From positions 1 to 64,000 of the forward strand of contig NZ_JNXC01000007.1 in assembly GCF_000716595.1 (NCBI RefSeq): a DNA stretch of 64,000 nucleotides, in the 5' to 3' direction. The position numbers were made by a program, and so were the translations under genes. Below the pieces are notes generated by a model. The model was not told where the DNA came from. It did not search any database and worked only from the letters and a program-made list of their open reading frames with translations. Positions 26,512-35,507 of the stretch are shown piece by piece. Source of the stretch: Saccharothrix sp. NRRL B-16314 (lineage in GTDB: Bacteria; Actinomycetota; Actinomycetes; Mycobacteriales; Pseudonocardiaceae). Each line of letters begins with the position of its first letter. Positions within the stretch are counted from its first letter, which is position 1.

Positions 26512-27833
26512 TGGGACCGGTGGGCCACGGGCACGTGGTGGTGGTCGGCGGCGGCATCTGCGGCCTGGCCACCGCCCACCGGCTGGTGCGCGCCGGCACC
26601 GCGGTGACGCTGCTGGAGGGCAGCGACCAGCTCGGCGGGCTCGGCACGTTCTTCCCCTGGCGCGACCGCTGGATCGAGCGCTTCTACCACTGCGTGATGC
26701 CGACGGACGACCACCTGCTCGAGCTGCTCGACGAACTGGGCCTGCGTGACTCGATCGGGTGGCGCCGCACTCGGATGGGCATGGTCGTGGACGGTCGGAG
26801 CTTCCCGTTCAACACCGCGCTGGACCTGCTCAGGTTCACCCCGTTGGGCGTGCTCGACCGGCTGCGGTTCGGCGTGGTCTCGTTGCTGCTGCGCCGGTTG
26901 GGGCGGGGCAAGGACCTGGACGGCACGCGCACCGAGGACTGGCTGCGCGGCCTCTACGGCGACCGGGTGTGGGAGCTGCTGCTCGCGCCGCTGTTCGGGG
27001 CGAAGTTCGGCGCGCGCTTCGGCGACGTGCCCGCGCTGTACCTGTGGCAGCGCCTGGGGCGCGAAGGCGCCGTGGCCGTTCGCGGCTACCCGGAGGGCGG
27101 CTACCGGGCCGTCATCGACGCGTTGCGGGCGTCGATCGAGGCCGGTGGCGGCGTGGTGCGGCTCGGTGCCCCGGTGCGGCGGGTCGGGGTGGCCGACGGC
27201 GTGCGGATCGAGCTGGACGCCGGCGAGGTCGTCTCGGCGGACCGCGTGGTGTCGACGCTGCCGCTGCCGCTGTTGCGGGAACTCGCGGACGACGACCTGG
27301 CCGCCCGGCTGCCCGAGGTGCGGCTGCCGTACCAGGGCGTGGTGAACGCGCTGTTCTTCCTGCGCCGGCCGCTGTCCGGGCACTACTGGACGCCCGTGGT
27401 GCGGTCCGGCACGGAGTTCGACGGCCTGATCCAGATGACCCCGCTGGCGGGCGTGCGGCCCTACAACGGGTGGCACCTGGTCTACGCGATGCGCTACACC
27501 GACCGGGAGTCACCGCTGTTCGGCGAGGACGACGCATCGATCGCGGCCCGCTGGACGGCGCAGCTGCTGGAGCTGCACCCGTCGCTGGACGCTGCGGACG
27601 TCGACGACGTGCGGGTGTTCAAGGCGCCCTTCGTCGAGCCGGTGTACCCGCTCGGGTACCTGGCCCGACGCCCGCCGGTGGTGGTCGACGGCACGCCGCT
27701 GCTGCTGGCCACCACCGCGCACGTCTACCCGGAGGTCACGAGCTGGAATTCGAGTGCGGGGCTTGCGCGGCGGGTCGTCGCGATGCTGGAGGAGGCACCA
27801 CAACGGCTTCCCGGCCAGGGGATTCCGACCTGA
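26508..27833 (+). CDS. FAD-dependent oxidoreductase (protoporphyrinogen-oxidase/UDP-galactopyranose-mutase-like)
   Basis: This 441-residue flavoprotein has the dinucleotide motif VVVVGGGICGLATAHRLVRAG and the GG-doublet LGGLGTFFPWRDRWIERFYHCV. Its C-terminal NAD(P)/FAD region ends with the AHVYPEVTSWNSSAGLARRVVAML signature of the amine-oxidase-like family often found in glycan loci. It lies next to the GT2 gene on the same strand (GTG 26508 overlaps the GT2 stop; ATG 26511 is also in frame). It may oxidise or isomerise a sugar or lipid carrier. Its last 98 bases overlap the convergent epimerase gene. Confidence 0.85.
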   Translation: MMGPVGHGHVVVVGGGICGLATAHRLVRAGTAVTLLEGSDQLGGLGTFFPWRDRWIERFYHCVMPTDDHLLELLDELGLRDSIGWRRTRMGMVVDGRSFPFNTALDLLRFTPLGVLDRLRFGVVSLLLRRLGRGKDLDGTRTEDWLRGLYGDRVWELLLAPLFGAKFGARFGDVPALYLWQRLGREGAVAVRGYPEGGYRAVIDALRASIEAGGGVVRLGAPVRRVGVADGVRIELDAGEVVSADRVVSTLPLPLLRELADDDLAARLPEVRLPYQGVVNALFFLRRPLSGHYWTPVVRSGTEFDGLIQMTPLAGVRPYNGWHLVYAMRYTDRESPLFGEDDASIAARWTAQLLELHPSLDAADVDDVRVFKAPFVEPVYPLGYLARRPPVVVDGTPLLLATTAHVYPEVTSWNSSAGLARRVVAMLEEAPQRLPGQGIPT

Positions 27834-28953
27834 GGGCGTCCGCGCCGAGGCGGACCTCGGACCGACCGCGGACCGGTTCGCCGCCGACCAGGTGCCGCAG
27901 CGCGGCGGCGATCCGGACCGACGGCGAGCCGGTGCCGTACGGGGACGGGATCTGCTCGAGGCGTTCCCGGTGGCCGGGCACGTCGTCCAGCCACCGCGAC
28001 ACCTCCGCGCCCATCCGCGGGCCGGGCGGGACGAGGGTGCCGAACGTGCCCTCGATCTCCGGCCGCTCGGTGCTGCGGCGCACCACGACCACGGGCCGCT
28101 TGAGCACGCTGACCTCTTCCTGGATGCCGCCGGAGTCGGACACGACCACGGCGGCGCCCCGGGCCAGCGCCAGGAACGCCGGGTACGCCTGCGGTTCCAC
28201 CACCCTGAGCCGGATGAGCAGGGACGTCAGCCCGAAGCCCGACACCCGCTTCGCCGTGCGCGGGTGCAGCGGGAGCACCACCGGCAGCGGCAGCCGGTTC
28301 AGCTCGCGCAGGATCGTCTCCAGGGTGACCGGGTCGTCCACGTTCTCCGGCCGGTGGATGGTGGCCAGCACGTAGCCGTCGCGCTCGAGCCGGTGCGAGG
28401 CCAGCACGCCGGCCTCCGCGTCCCGCCCCGGCATCGCGTTGACGAGCGCCTCGACCACGGTGTTGCCGGTGATCGCGATCCGCTCCTCGGGGACGCTCTC
28501 GGCGAGCAGGTTGGTGCGGTTGAGCGGGGTCGGCGCGCAGCACAGGTCCGCGAGGTGGTCGATGGCCACCCGGTTGTGCTCCTCGGGCATCGCCCGGTCG
28601 AAGCTGCGCAGGCCCGCTTCGACGTGCACGAGCGGCACGTCGTTCGCGTTGGCCGCCAGCGCTCCCGCGAGCGCGGACGTCGTGTCGCCCTGCACGATCA
28701 CCGCCCGCGTCGGGTGCTGCGCCAGCACCTCGTCCACCGCGGCCACCGCCGCGCCCAGCTGCGCGCCGCGCCGCCCGCCGCCCACGTTCAGCTCGTGGAA
28801 CCGGCCGGGACGGCCGATGTCCTGGCGGATCCGGTGGTACATCGCGGTGTCGTAGTGCTGTCCGGTGTAGACGACGGTCGCACTCGCGCCGATCAGCCGG
28901 ATCAGCGGAGCCAGCTTGATCAGCTCCGGCCTGGTGCCGCACACCATCGTCAC
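27736..28953 (-). CDS. wecB: Non-hydrolysing UDP-N-acetylglucosamine 2-epimerase
   Basis: This 405-residue enzyme interconverts UDP-GlcNAc and UDP-ManNAc. It starts VTMVCGTRPELIKLAPLI and shows TGQHYDTAMYHRI, VQGDTTSALAGALAA, HVEAGLRSFDRAMPEEHNRVAIDHLADL, ITGNTVVEAL, TIHRPENVDD and SDSGGIQEEVSVLKRPVVVVRRSTERPE, the complete family set. GTG 28953 with AGGGAG upstream gives a family-like N-terminus; GTG 28986 would add 11 residues. The C-terminal tail of about 30 residues is unusual and overlaps the FAD gene on the other strand. No ManNAc dehydrogenase is present, so UDP-ManNAc itself is the likely building block. Confidence 0.92.
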   Translation of the reverse strand: MTMVCGTRPELIKLAPLIRLIGASATVVYTGQHYDTAMYHRIRQDIGRPGRFHELNVGGGRRGAQLGAAVAAVDEVLAQHPTRAVIVQGDTTSALAGALAANANDVPLVHVEAGLRSFDRAMPEEHNRVAIDHLADLCCAPTPLNRTNLLAESVPEERIAITGNTVVEALVNAMPGRDAEAGVLASHRLERDGYVLATIHRPENVDDPVTLETILRELNRLPLPVVLPLHPRTAKRVSGFGLTSLLIRLRVVEPQAYPAFLALARGAAVVVSDSGGIQEEVSVLKRPVVVVRRSTERPEIEGTFGTLVPPGPRMGAEVSRWLDDVPGHRERLEQIPSPYGTGSPSVRIAAALRHLVGGEPVRGRSEVRLGADALRSESPGREAVVVPPPASRRPAAQAPHSNSSS

Positions 28954-29221
28954 GGCGCCGAGAACTCCCTGGTCGATCGGACCCACCTCCCGTAGCGGAT
29001 GACGCGCGCCCGGGGCGCGATCGCGGTGAAGGCTAGGGCCAGTGCGGCGGATTTCCCTTGTCCCTCAATCGATCGAGTGAACTTGGCGGGTGATGTGCCG
29101 ACGTTTTCGGGGTCCTTGAGTAGGTTTGTCTGTGGATCAGTCCGGCATTCGCCCGCCGTCGCCCGACGACCGCACGGGGAACTGCACGGACTCGTACGAC
29201 AAATCGGACGGACTGAGGACA

Positions 29222-30175
29222 ATGGTGCGGAGATGCGTGGCCCTGGTCGGCACAGCGGTGCTCGTAGCGGTGTCGATGGGGCCGTCGCACGCGGTCGCGG
29301 AGGAGACGGGGTTGCTGCCCGACCTCCGGCAGGCCCCGGTGGGGTGCGCGGGCGGTCGGACCGCCAACCCGGCGCGGTGCGTCGACTGGGACGTGTGCAT
29401 GGTCGCCGACCCGTCGGCGCCGAACGGCGAGTGCCTGGAGAAGGGGCCCGCCGGCGCGGTCCGGCTGCGGTTCACCACGTCCGCGGAGAACATCGGCGAC
29501 GGCCCGCTGCTGATCTACGGCGCCCGCGGTGACACCGGTCAGCCGCTGATGGCGTCGCGGCAGGCCTTCCAGTCCGCTGTGGACGGTTCGATCCCGGCGT
29601 CGTACGAGCAGGCGCAGCACCAGCTGCCGGCGACGATGTACTTCGAGCCGGCGCCCGCGCACCAGCACTGGCACATGCTCGACTTCGAGCACTTCCAGCT
29701 CCGCACCACCTCGGGCGACACGGTGGTCACCGACCGGAAGAACGGCTTCTGCCTCGGCGACCGCTACCGGACGGCGGACCGGCTGGCGAACCGACCGGTG
29801 GACGACGGCAGCCCGGCCGCGGAGCTGGCGAAGCAGCTGCGGCTGAACCGGTGCGGCCACCACTCGCCCGAGGCGTTGAGCGTGGTGCAGGGCATCTCGG
29901 TCGGGTTCGGGGACGACTACCTGCACACGGTCGACTTCCAGTGGCTGGACATCACCGGCGTGCGGTCGGGCGTGTACGACGTGGTGAACGTCGTGAACGG
30001 CGACCGGACGCTGGTGGAGAAGTCGTACGCGAACAACTCCTCGACGATGGCGATCTCCGTGCGGTGGCCGGGTGACGCCGAGGGGCCGCCCGCGCAGATC
30101 GTCGAGCCGCCGGTGGTGCGGGTGCTGCGGAGCTGCCCCGGCCAGGAGCGGTGCGCCGGCCGCATCATCGGTTGA
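29222..30175 (+). CDS. Secreted lysyl-oxidase-like protein
   Basis: This 317-residue protein has a signal peptide (VRRCVALVGTAVLVAVSMGPSHA, cleavage near AVAEE) and a body matching the bacterial lysyl oxidase family: LLPDLRQAPVGCAGG, RLRFTTSAENIGDGPLLIYGARG, MYFEPAPAHQHWHMLDFEHFQL with histidines resembling the copper site, FCLGDRYR, and HTVDFQWLDITGVRSGVYDVVNVVN. Family members bind copper and may oxidise amines, but many bacterial forms are untested. ATG 29222 sits behind GAGGAC; a frame from 29126 adds a tail unlike a signal peptide. It is divergent from wecB and has no dedicated partner nearby. Confidence 0.82.
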   Translation: MVRRCVALVGTAVLVAVSMGPSHAVAEETGLLPDLRQAPVGCAGGRTANPARCVDWDVCMVADPSAPNGECLEKGPAGAVRLRFTTSAENIGDGPLLIYGARGDTGQPLMASRQAFQSAVDGSIPASYEQAQHQLPATMYFEPAPAHQHWHMLDFEHFQLRTTSGDTVVTDRKNGFCLGDRYRTADRLANRPVDDGSPAAELAKQLRLNRCGHHSPEALSVVQGISVGFGDDYLHTVDFQWLDITGVRSGVYDVVNVVNGDRTLVEKSYANNSSTMAISVRWPGDAEGPPAQIVEPPVVRVLRSCPGQERCAGRIIG

Positions 30176-30282
30176 CCGCCGTTCCGCCCGCTCCGCGCCG
30201 AGCCGCGCAGACCGGTGGGTTTGTCGACGTCCGACCGGGGGAATTCGGAGGCGTCCCAACCGGCGACACGAAGGGCGTGGCC

Positions 30283-31152
30283 ATGTCGTTGACCACTGAG
30301 AACCGGGTGCTCGCCGGCCGCTACCGGTTGGACGGCAAGCTCGGCGCGGGCGGTACGGCCGAAGTCCACCGGGGCTGGGACGTGCTGCTCCGCCGGTTCG
30401 TCGCGGTCAAGCTGTTCGACTTCCGGGGCGACCCGGTGGGCGGGCGGCGGTTCGACAACGAGATCCGCACGATGGCCGCGCTGTCGCACCCGGGGCTGCT
30501 GTCCGTGTACGACGCGGGCACGGCCGACGGCCAGTCCTACGTCGTGTTGCAGCTGGTCGAAGGCGTCACGCTCCGGGATCGGCTGACGCGGGGCACGCTG
30601 CCCGCCGCGCACGTCCGCGCCCTCGGCCACCGGCTGGCCGACGCCCTCGTCCACGTGCACGAACAGGGCGTCGTGCACCGTGACGTGAAGCCGTCGAACA
30701 TCCTCCTCGACCGGACCGGCGCCGCCTACCTGGCCGACTTCGGCCTGGCCCGCTCACTGTCCGCGACCAGGCTCACCAACGCCAGTCAGGTCGTCGGCAC
30801 CGCCGCCTACCTGGCCCCGGAGCAGGTCCGCGGTGACGAGGTCGGCCCGGCCGCGGACGTCTACGCGCTGGGCCTCGTCCTGCTGGAGTGCCTGACCGGC
30901 TACCGCGAGTACCAGGGCAACCCGCTCGACGCCGCGGTGGCCCGCCTGCACCGCCCGCCCGAGATCCCGCGCCACCTGCCCGCCGACCTGATCAGGCTCC
31001 TGTCGCTGATGACGTCGCTGCCCGCCCGCCGCCGCCCCACGGCCGCGCGGTGCGCCGAGCTGCTGCGGTCCGCCGGTCGGCCGGCGCCCGTGCGCCTGGA
31101 ACGCCTGGGTCACCTCAGAGCGCGTCCAGGAACCGTTCCACCGCGTCGTTGA
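30283..31152 (+). CDS. Soluble Ser/Thr protein kinase
   Basis: This 289-residue protein is a kinase domain only: GAGGTAEV glycine loop, VAVKLFDF (ATP lysine), HRDVKPSNILLD catalytic loop, DFGLARS, GTAAYLAPEQVRGDEVGPAADVYALGLVLLE. A short basic tail follows, with no transmembrane helix or sensor. The ATG at 30283 is preferred over an upstream frame at 30151 because the domain begins 11 residues later (LAGRYRLDGKLG) and AAGGGCG precedes it. It would work in the cytoplasm with an unknown stimulus. Its last 38 bases overlap the convergent hydrolase gene. Confidence 0.9.
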   Translation: MSLTTENRVLAGRYRLDGKLGAGGTAEVHRGWDVLLRRFVAVKLFDFRGDPVGGRRFDNEIRTMAALSHPGLLSVYDAGTADGQSYVVLQLVEGVTLRDRLTRGTLPAAHVRALGHRLADALVHVHEQGVVHRDVKPSNILLDRTGAAYLADFGLARSLSATRLTNASQVVGTAAYLAPEQVRGDEVGPAADVYALGLVLLECLTGYREYQGNPLDAAVARLHRPPEIPRHLPADLIRLLSLMTSLPARRRPTAARCAELLRSAGRPAPVRLERLGHLRARPGTVPPRR

Positions 31153-31891
31153 ACTCGTCCGGCCGTTCGAGGTTCGGCATGTGGGCCGCGCCCGGGATCA
31201 CCGCGAGGGCCGACCCCGGGATGGTCCGGTGCATCAGCTCGGCCACCGCGACCGGCGTGAACTCGTCCTCCTCGCCGACCACGACGAGCGCGGGCACGGT
31301 GACGCGGGACAGGGAGTCGAGGTAGTCGGGCCGTTCCGCGCGGCCCCGCACCGCCGCCGCAGCGCCTTCCGGTGACGTTCCGAGCATCATCCGCATCACG
31401 TGGGCCGCGACGTCGGGCATGGCCCCGACGTTGTGCGGGGAGATCATCTTGGCCAGCACCTCGTCGGCGTAGGGCCTCATGCCGTCACGGCGGAAATCGT
31501 CCGCCACCGCGTACCGGACCTCACGCCCGGCCGGCGTCTCGGCGTCGGGGGAGGTGTCCACCAGGATCAGGGCGCGGACGCGCTCCGGGCGCGCACGGTG
31601 CGCTTCCATGACGATCTGGCCGCCCATGGACAGCCCGCACAGCACCACGCGGTCCACGCCGAGGCGGTCGAGGAGGCCGAACAGGTCGTCGGCGAACGTG
31701 CTCAGCGGCGTCGTGCCGGGCACCACCGTCGTCTCGCCGTAGCCGCGCAGGTCGGGCGCGATGACCCGGTAGCGGGCGCTGAGGCGTTCGACCTGCGGCT
31801 GCCACATCGAGCGGTTGAACGGGTGGCCGTGCACGAACACGACCGGTACGCCGCTGCCCTTGTCGTCGTAGGCGATGTCGATCTCGTTCAC
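31115..31891 (-). CDS. Alpha/beta hydrolase
   Basis: This 258-residue serine-hydrolase-fold protein has the oxyanion motif VVFVHGHPFNRSMW, nucleophile elbow GLSMGGQI (Ser), acid VVVGEEDEFTP (Asp/Glu region) and catalytic histidine in PGAAHMPNLERP. It resembles 3-oxoadipate enol-lactonase and non-haem haloperoxidase-like hydrolases. The start is GTG 31891, with AGGGGGA about 9 bases upstream; GTG 31897 is an alternative. No aromatic-degradation genes are nearby, so the substrate stays open. Confidence 0.88.
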   Translation of the reverse strand: MNEIDIAYDDKGSGVPVVFVHGHPFNRSMWQPQVERLSARYRVIAPDLRGYGETTVVPGTTPLSTFADDLFGLLDRLGVDRVVLCGLSMGGQIVMEAHRARPERVRALILVDTSPDAETPAGREVRYAVADDFRRDGMRPYADEVLAKMISPHNVGAMPDVAAHVMRMMLGTSPEGAAAAVRGRAERPDYLDSLSRVTVPALVVVGEEDEFTPVAVAELMHRTIPGSALAVIPGAAHMPNLERPDEFNDAVERFLDAL

Positions 31892-31976
31892 GCGCACGCG
31901 TCCCCCTTTGTCCCGTTGACCCCGAAATCTTATGTTCCGGGAGCCCGTGTCCCGGAAACGTCCCGGCTCCGGGCGG

Positions 31977-32210
31977 TCAGCGCTCCTCCTCCACGTGCAT
32001 CGCGTCGTACTCCGGTCCCCGCGGGTAGCTGGAGCCGGCTTCGTCGGCGATGGCCGTCGACTCCTCGTCCGTGAGGTCACCGCGACCGTTGTGCGCGGTG
32101 TACTGGGGGCCCGCGGACTCGGCGGCGCGTTGCAGGCGGTGGTCCTGGCCGGTGTCCCGTCGCAGGTCCAGCCCTTCCTGCTGTTCGGACATCCATCGTT
32201 CGTCAGCCAT
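31977..32210 (-). CDS. Small acidic hypothetical protein
   Basis: This 77-residue protein (MADERWMSEQQEGLDLRRD to YDAMHVEEER) is rich in Asp, Glu, Gln and Arg with no hydrophobic segment. GGAGCC lies 4 bases before ATG 32210; an upstream ATG at 32249 has no such site. Similar short acidic proteins are common in actinobacteria, and I cannot assign a family with certainty. It is probably a single-gene transcript located between two hydrolase genes. Confidence 0.6.
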   Translation of the reverse strand: MADERWMSEQQEGLDLRRDTGQDHRLQRAAESAGPQYTAHNGRGDLTDEESTAIADEAGSSYPRGPEYDAMHVEEER

Positions 32211-32317
32211 GGGTGGCTCCTTCCGCTCGGACACGGATGGGTTACCCACCGCGCGACCGGAATCCGCGTTCGAGCCGCGGTCGTTTGCCGCCGTGCGCGC
32301 CGGTCAACCCGGAAGGC

Positions 32318-32965
32318 ATGACGACGAGCGGCACGATGGCGGTGTCGGTCGACGCGTGGGGCGTGGACCTGGCCGCCGACCTCGGCGTGCCGGACGACCC
32401 CTTGGGCGTGGTGGTGTTCGCGCACGGTTCGGGCAGTTCCCGGCACAGCAGCCGCAACCGGGCCGTGGCCGAGTCGCTGCGGCGCGACGGGTTCGCGACC
32501 CTGCTGCTGGACCTGCTGAACCCGCGGGAGGAGCGGGAGGACCGCGTCACGGGGCGCCTGCGGTTCGACATCGGGCTGCTGGCCGAGCGGGTGGCGGGGG
32601 CGGTCGAGTGGACGTCGCGCCGGGAGGTGGCGCGGGGACTGCCGATCGGGCTGTTCGGCGCGAGCACCGGCGCGGCGGCGGCCTTGGTGGCGGCGGCCGG
32701 GACGTACCTGGTCAAGGCGGTGGTGTCGCGTGGCGGGAGGCCGGATCTCGCCGGTCGCGCGCTGGGCCGGGTGCGTGCGCCGACGTTGCTGGTGGTGGGC
32801 GGTCGGGACGAGCAGGTGCTGGAGCTGAACCTGGCGGCGGCGGAGCAGCTGGCGGTGACCCACCGGGTCGAGGTCGTCGAGGGCGCCACGCACCTGTTCG
32901 AGGAGCCGGGTGCACTGGAGGAAGTCGCCCGCCTGGCAGGTTGGTGGTTCCGCGAACACCTCTGA
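32318..32965 (+). CDS. Dienelactone-hydrolase-like alpha/beta hydrolase
   Basis: This 215-residue protein has VVVFAHGSGSSRHSSRNRAVAESL (oxyanion region), the nucleophile elbow LFGASTGAAAAL (Ser in GAST), VVGGRDEQVLELN (acid) and GATHLFEEPGALEEV (histidine). The short length and the motif HGSGSS fit the alpha/beta family often annotated as dienelactone hydrolase-like or phosphoribosyltransferase-fused hydrolases. Here there is no fusion partner. ATG 32318 has GGAAGG just upstream. The substrate is unknown. Confidence 0.82.
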   Translation: MTTSGTMAVSVDAWGVDLAADLGVPDDPLGVVVFAHGSGSSRHSSRNRAVAESLRRDGFATLLLDLLNPREEREDRVTGRLRFDIGLLAERVAGAVEWTSRREVARGLPIGLFGASTGAAAALVAAAGTYLVKAVVSRGGRPDLAGRALGRVRAPTLLVVGGRDEQVLELNLAAAEQLAVTHRVEVVEGATHLFEEPGALEEVARLAGWWFREHL

Positions 32966-33193
32966 CGTAGCCGGACACCGGAAGCCGGACTTCCGCCGCC
33001 CGACGCGTCCCTCGGAAATTCGCTGGATTGGCGCTGCTGCGCGCCATTACCGTGCTGCCGGACCGAGTCGTCTGGGCAAAGGCGTGCCGTTGTACACCGT
33101 GTGAGACCTCCCGAGAGCTGATCTGTCGCGCGTCGCGCTTGTGCGCCGCGCTTCTTCTTGCTGCGGACTTCTCACTGGAACCGGTGTATCCCT

Positions 33194-33742
33194 GTGCTCG
33201 AAAACTGGGTGGTCGTACCCACCTGCCTGCCCCTTGTCCGTCGCCGTTGTCACGTGTGCGCGTCCGATCGCTTCCGGGCGAGCGGCAAGTTCCGCGTCAA
33301 CGCGAACCACAAGCTCCTCGACGTCTGGCTCCTGGTGCTCTGCACCGGGTGCGGCGACACCGCGAAGCTCACGGTCCTGGAGCGGATGAACGTGCGCTCC
33401 GTACGACCCGAACTGCTGGACCGGCTGCACGACAACGACTCGGGCCTGACGGCCGAGTTGCTCCAGGACGCGGTCGTGCAGCACCGCAATCGCATCACCC
33501 TCGACTGGGACGGCGCCTGGCGCCTCGACACGGGCGGATCGGATCGCCTGGACGTCGAGGTGATCGACGTGTCGGTCCGCTTCGCGGCGCGCATCCCGGT
33601 CCGGCCGGTGCGACTGATCGCTGAAGGGTTCGGCCTCGGGCGGGCCGAGGTCGAGCGGCTGGTCACGGAGGGGAAGCTCGTCTCGGCGGTCCGGCTGAGC
33701 GGCAAGCTCTCCGGCGACTTCACCTTCACGCTCAAGCGCTGA
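33194..33742 (+). CDS. DUF1062 domain protein
   Basis: This 182-residue protein starts at GTG 33194 (MLENWVVVPTCLPLVRRRC). That matches the usual DUF1062 opening. It continues CHVCASDRF, ASGKFRVNANHKLLDVWLLVLCTGCG, which provides two CxxC pairs of a likely zinc ribbon, and VLERMNVRSVRPELLDRLHDND. The C-terminal half contains an S4-like stretch (LGRAEVERLVTEGKLVSAVRLSGKL). The role is unknown. A preceding 228-base gap has no recognised site. Confidence 0.82.
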   Translation: MLENWVVVPTCLPLVRRRCHVCASDRFRASGKFRVNANHKLLDVWLLVLCTGCGDTAKLTVLERMNVRSVRPELLDRLHDNDSGLTAELLQDAVVQHRNRITLDWDGAWRLDTGGSDRLDVEVIDVSVRFAARIPVRPVRLIAEGFGLGRAEVERLVTEGKLVSAVRLSGKLSGDFTFTLKR

Positions 33743-33754
33743 GCCCCATGAACG

Positions 33755-33795
33755 CCTCGGGCCCGTCCGGCGTGATCCGCCGGACAGGCCCGAGG
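33755..33795. terminator. Bidirectional hairpin terminator
   Basis: An 18-base arm at 33755-33772 pairs with 33778-33795 around a 5-base loop, with one C-A mismatch, between the DUF1062 stop (33742) and the convergent glucanase stop (33816). No T-tract follows, as is usual in actinobacteria. The size and placement support termination on both strands. Confidence 0.75.
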
Positions 33796-33815
33796 TGTTC
33801 GACTCGATCAGGAGG

Positions 33816-35405
33816 CTAGCCGCGACGCCACTTCTGGTTCGCGGTGCCGGTGCAGTCCCACAGTTGCAGCACCGCGTCGTTGTCCGGGTTCCAGTCCGCG
33901 ATGTCCACGCACTTGTTCGACTGCGGGTTGACGAGGTCGCCCGCCGCGGTCAGGACGAACTGCTGGGCGGCGTTGCCGCTGCAGCGCGCCACCTGGATCG
34001 CCGCGCCGTTCGCGGTCGAGCCCCACGCGACGTCCATGCACATGTTGTTCTGCGTGCGGAACGTCCCGCCGGTCGACTCCCACTTCTGGTTCGTGCCGCC
34101 CGTGCAGTTCCACACGATCAGCCGCTGACCGTCGACGAAGTTCCAGTTCGGCACGTCGATGCACTTGCCGTGCCACGCGCTGACAATGCTGCCTCCCGGC
34201 GGGGGCGGGGTGGTGCCGCCGGCGCCGAACGGGGTCAGGACGATGCCCGCCGCACGCGGGTCGCCGTCGTGCACCAACGACTCCTGCGCCTGCACGTCGT
34301 CGAACGCGAAGCCGTAAGCCTTGCCGTCCACCATGTTCTGGTGGACCAATCGCGAGTAGTGGTTGGTGATGGAGCCCTTGTAGAAGTCGGCCGGACCGCC
34401 GCCCGGCTGGGTGTCGATCGTGCCGAGCGTGGAGCGGTGCAGCGCGGCGCACAGGGTGCGGGCGATCGGGCCGACCACCTGGTCGTTGGGCGCGTGCAGG
34501 GCGCCGTCGCAGCCCCACACGTTCGCCGTGGTCGGCTTGGCGAACGACGCCACGTGCTGACCGGCGGAGTTGGTGAAGTTCATGGTGGTGCCCGAGGTGC
34601 GGCCGAAGTAGCGCACGTCCGGGCGGTCGGTGAACGGCACCACGGTCAGCGTCTTGGAGGTGTAGGCGTTCCACGCCTGCGTGATGTACGGGTCCAGGTA
34701 GGCCCGGTCGAACAGGCCCGCGTCGGCCGCCTTGCCCGGCGCGAGCACGCGCAGCACCGTGCCGTCGGACCGGGTGCGGACCGTGTTCGCCCAGCCGGCC
34801 TGGTTGCGCACACCGTTGATCACGTTGTCACGGCCGTTGTTGACCAGCTCGCCGGTCTTTTTTGTCACGCCGCTCGCACCGGTCACGGTGACGGCGTGAG
34901 GCACGGCGAACATGTCCACCTGGGAGCTGTTCAACCACAGGCCCGAGTCGTTGTAGGTGAACTCGCTCCAGTCGAACAGGATGTTGTGGTTCGGGTCGCC
35001 CGAGGCCCACGGCGCTGGCTGCACCAGGCCGTCGGGCGTCAGGAAGAACTTCAGCTTGTCGCCGAACGACATGTAGACCCGGCCGGAGATGAACCGGGGG
35101 ACGCGGAGGGTGACGTTGCCGCCGTTGCCCGGTCCGGCGATCGACACGTCCGGTGCCGGCACGGGCGGGTTGGAGCCGGGCGACCACGGGGTGAAGGCGC
35201 CGGCCTGGTTGACGTACCCGAGGCGGCCGTTGCGGATGTCGGTGCCCAGGACGTAGAGGTGGACGGCCTCCGAACGCCCGCTGTTGTTGGTGACGGTCAG
35301 CGGCAGCAGGTCCGGGCCGATGGCCGCGGCCGGTGTGGCGGCGGTGAGTGACACTGACGTGGCCAGCGCGACGAGCGCGCTCAGCCACTTCATTCGGGTG
35401 CGCAT
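33816..35405 (-). CDS. Secreted GH64 beta-1,3-glucanase with ricin-type (CBM13) lectin domain
   Basis: This 529-residue enzyme has a signal peptide (MRTRMKWLSALVALATSVSLTAATPAAA) followed by a GH64 catalytic domain: LLPLTVTNNSGRSEAVHLYVLGTD, AGAFTPWSPGSNPPVPAPDVSIAGPG, FFLTPDG, FDWSEFTYNDSGLW, DRAYLDPYITQAWNAY. A Thr/Pro/Gly linker near residue 400 leads to a beta-trefoil lectin with three QxW-type repeats (GKCIDVPNW, MCMDVAWGS, KCVDIADW; NQKWES, AQQFVL, NQKWRRG). It should degrade fungal or algal beta-1,3-glucan, the trefoil aiding attachment. The start is ATG 35405. Several operator-like sites lie upstream. Confidence 0.93.
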   Translation of the reverse strand: MRTRMKWLSALVALATSVSLTAATPAAAIGPDLLPLTVTNNSGRSEAVHLYVLGTDIRNGRLGYVNQAGAFTPWSPGSNPPVPAPDVSIAGPGNGGNVTLRVPRFISGRVYMSFGDKLKFFLTPDGLVQPAPWASGDPNHNILFDWSEFTYNDSGLWLNSSQVDMFAVPHAVTVTGASGVTKKTGELVNNGRDNVINGVRNQAGWANTVRTRSDGTVLRVLAPGKAADAGLFDRAYLDPYITQAWNAYTSKTLTVVPFTDRPDVRYFGRTSGTTMNFTNSAGQHVASFAKPTTANVWGCDGALHAPNDQVVGPIARTLCAALHRSTLGTIDTQPGGGPADFYKGSITNHYSRLVHQNMVDGKAYGFAFDDVQAQESLVHDGDPRAAGIVLTPFGAGGTTPPPPGGSIVSAWHGKCIDVPNWNFVDGQRLIVWNCTGGTNQKWESTGGTFRTQNNMCMDVAWGSTANGAAIQVARCSGNAAQQFVLTAAGDLVNPQSNKCVDIADWNPDNDAVLQLWDCTGTANQKWRRG

Positions 35406-35507
35406 GGTTGCGACTCCTCGGTGCAGGGCAGGCTGATGCGACCTCGCGACCGGGTTCAGGGCGGCCGTGAGGCGAGCGCGACGGGCGGCAAGTGCCTGAC
35501 GCCGTCC

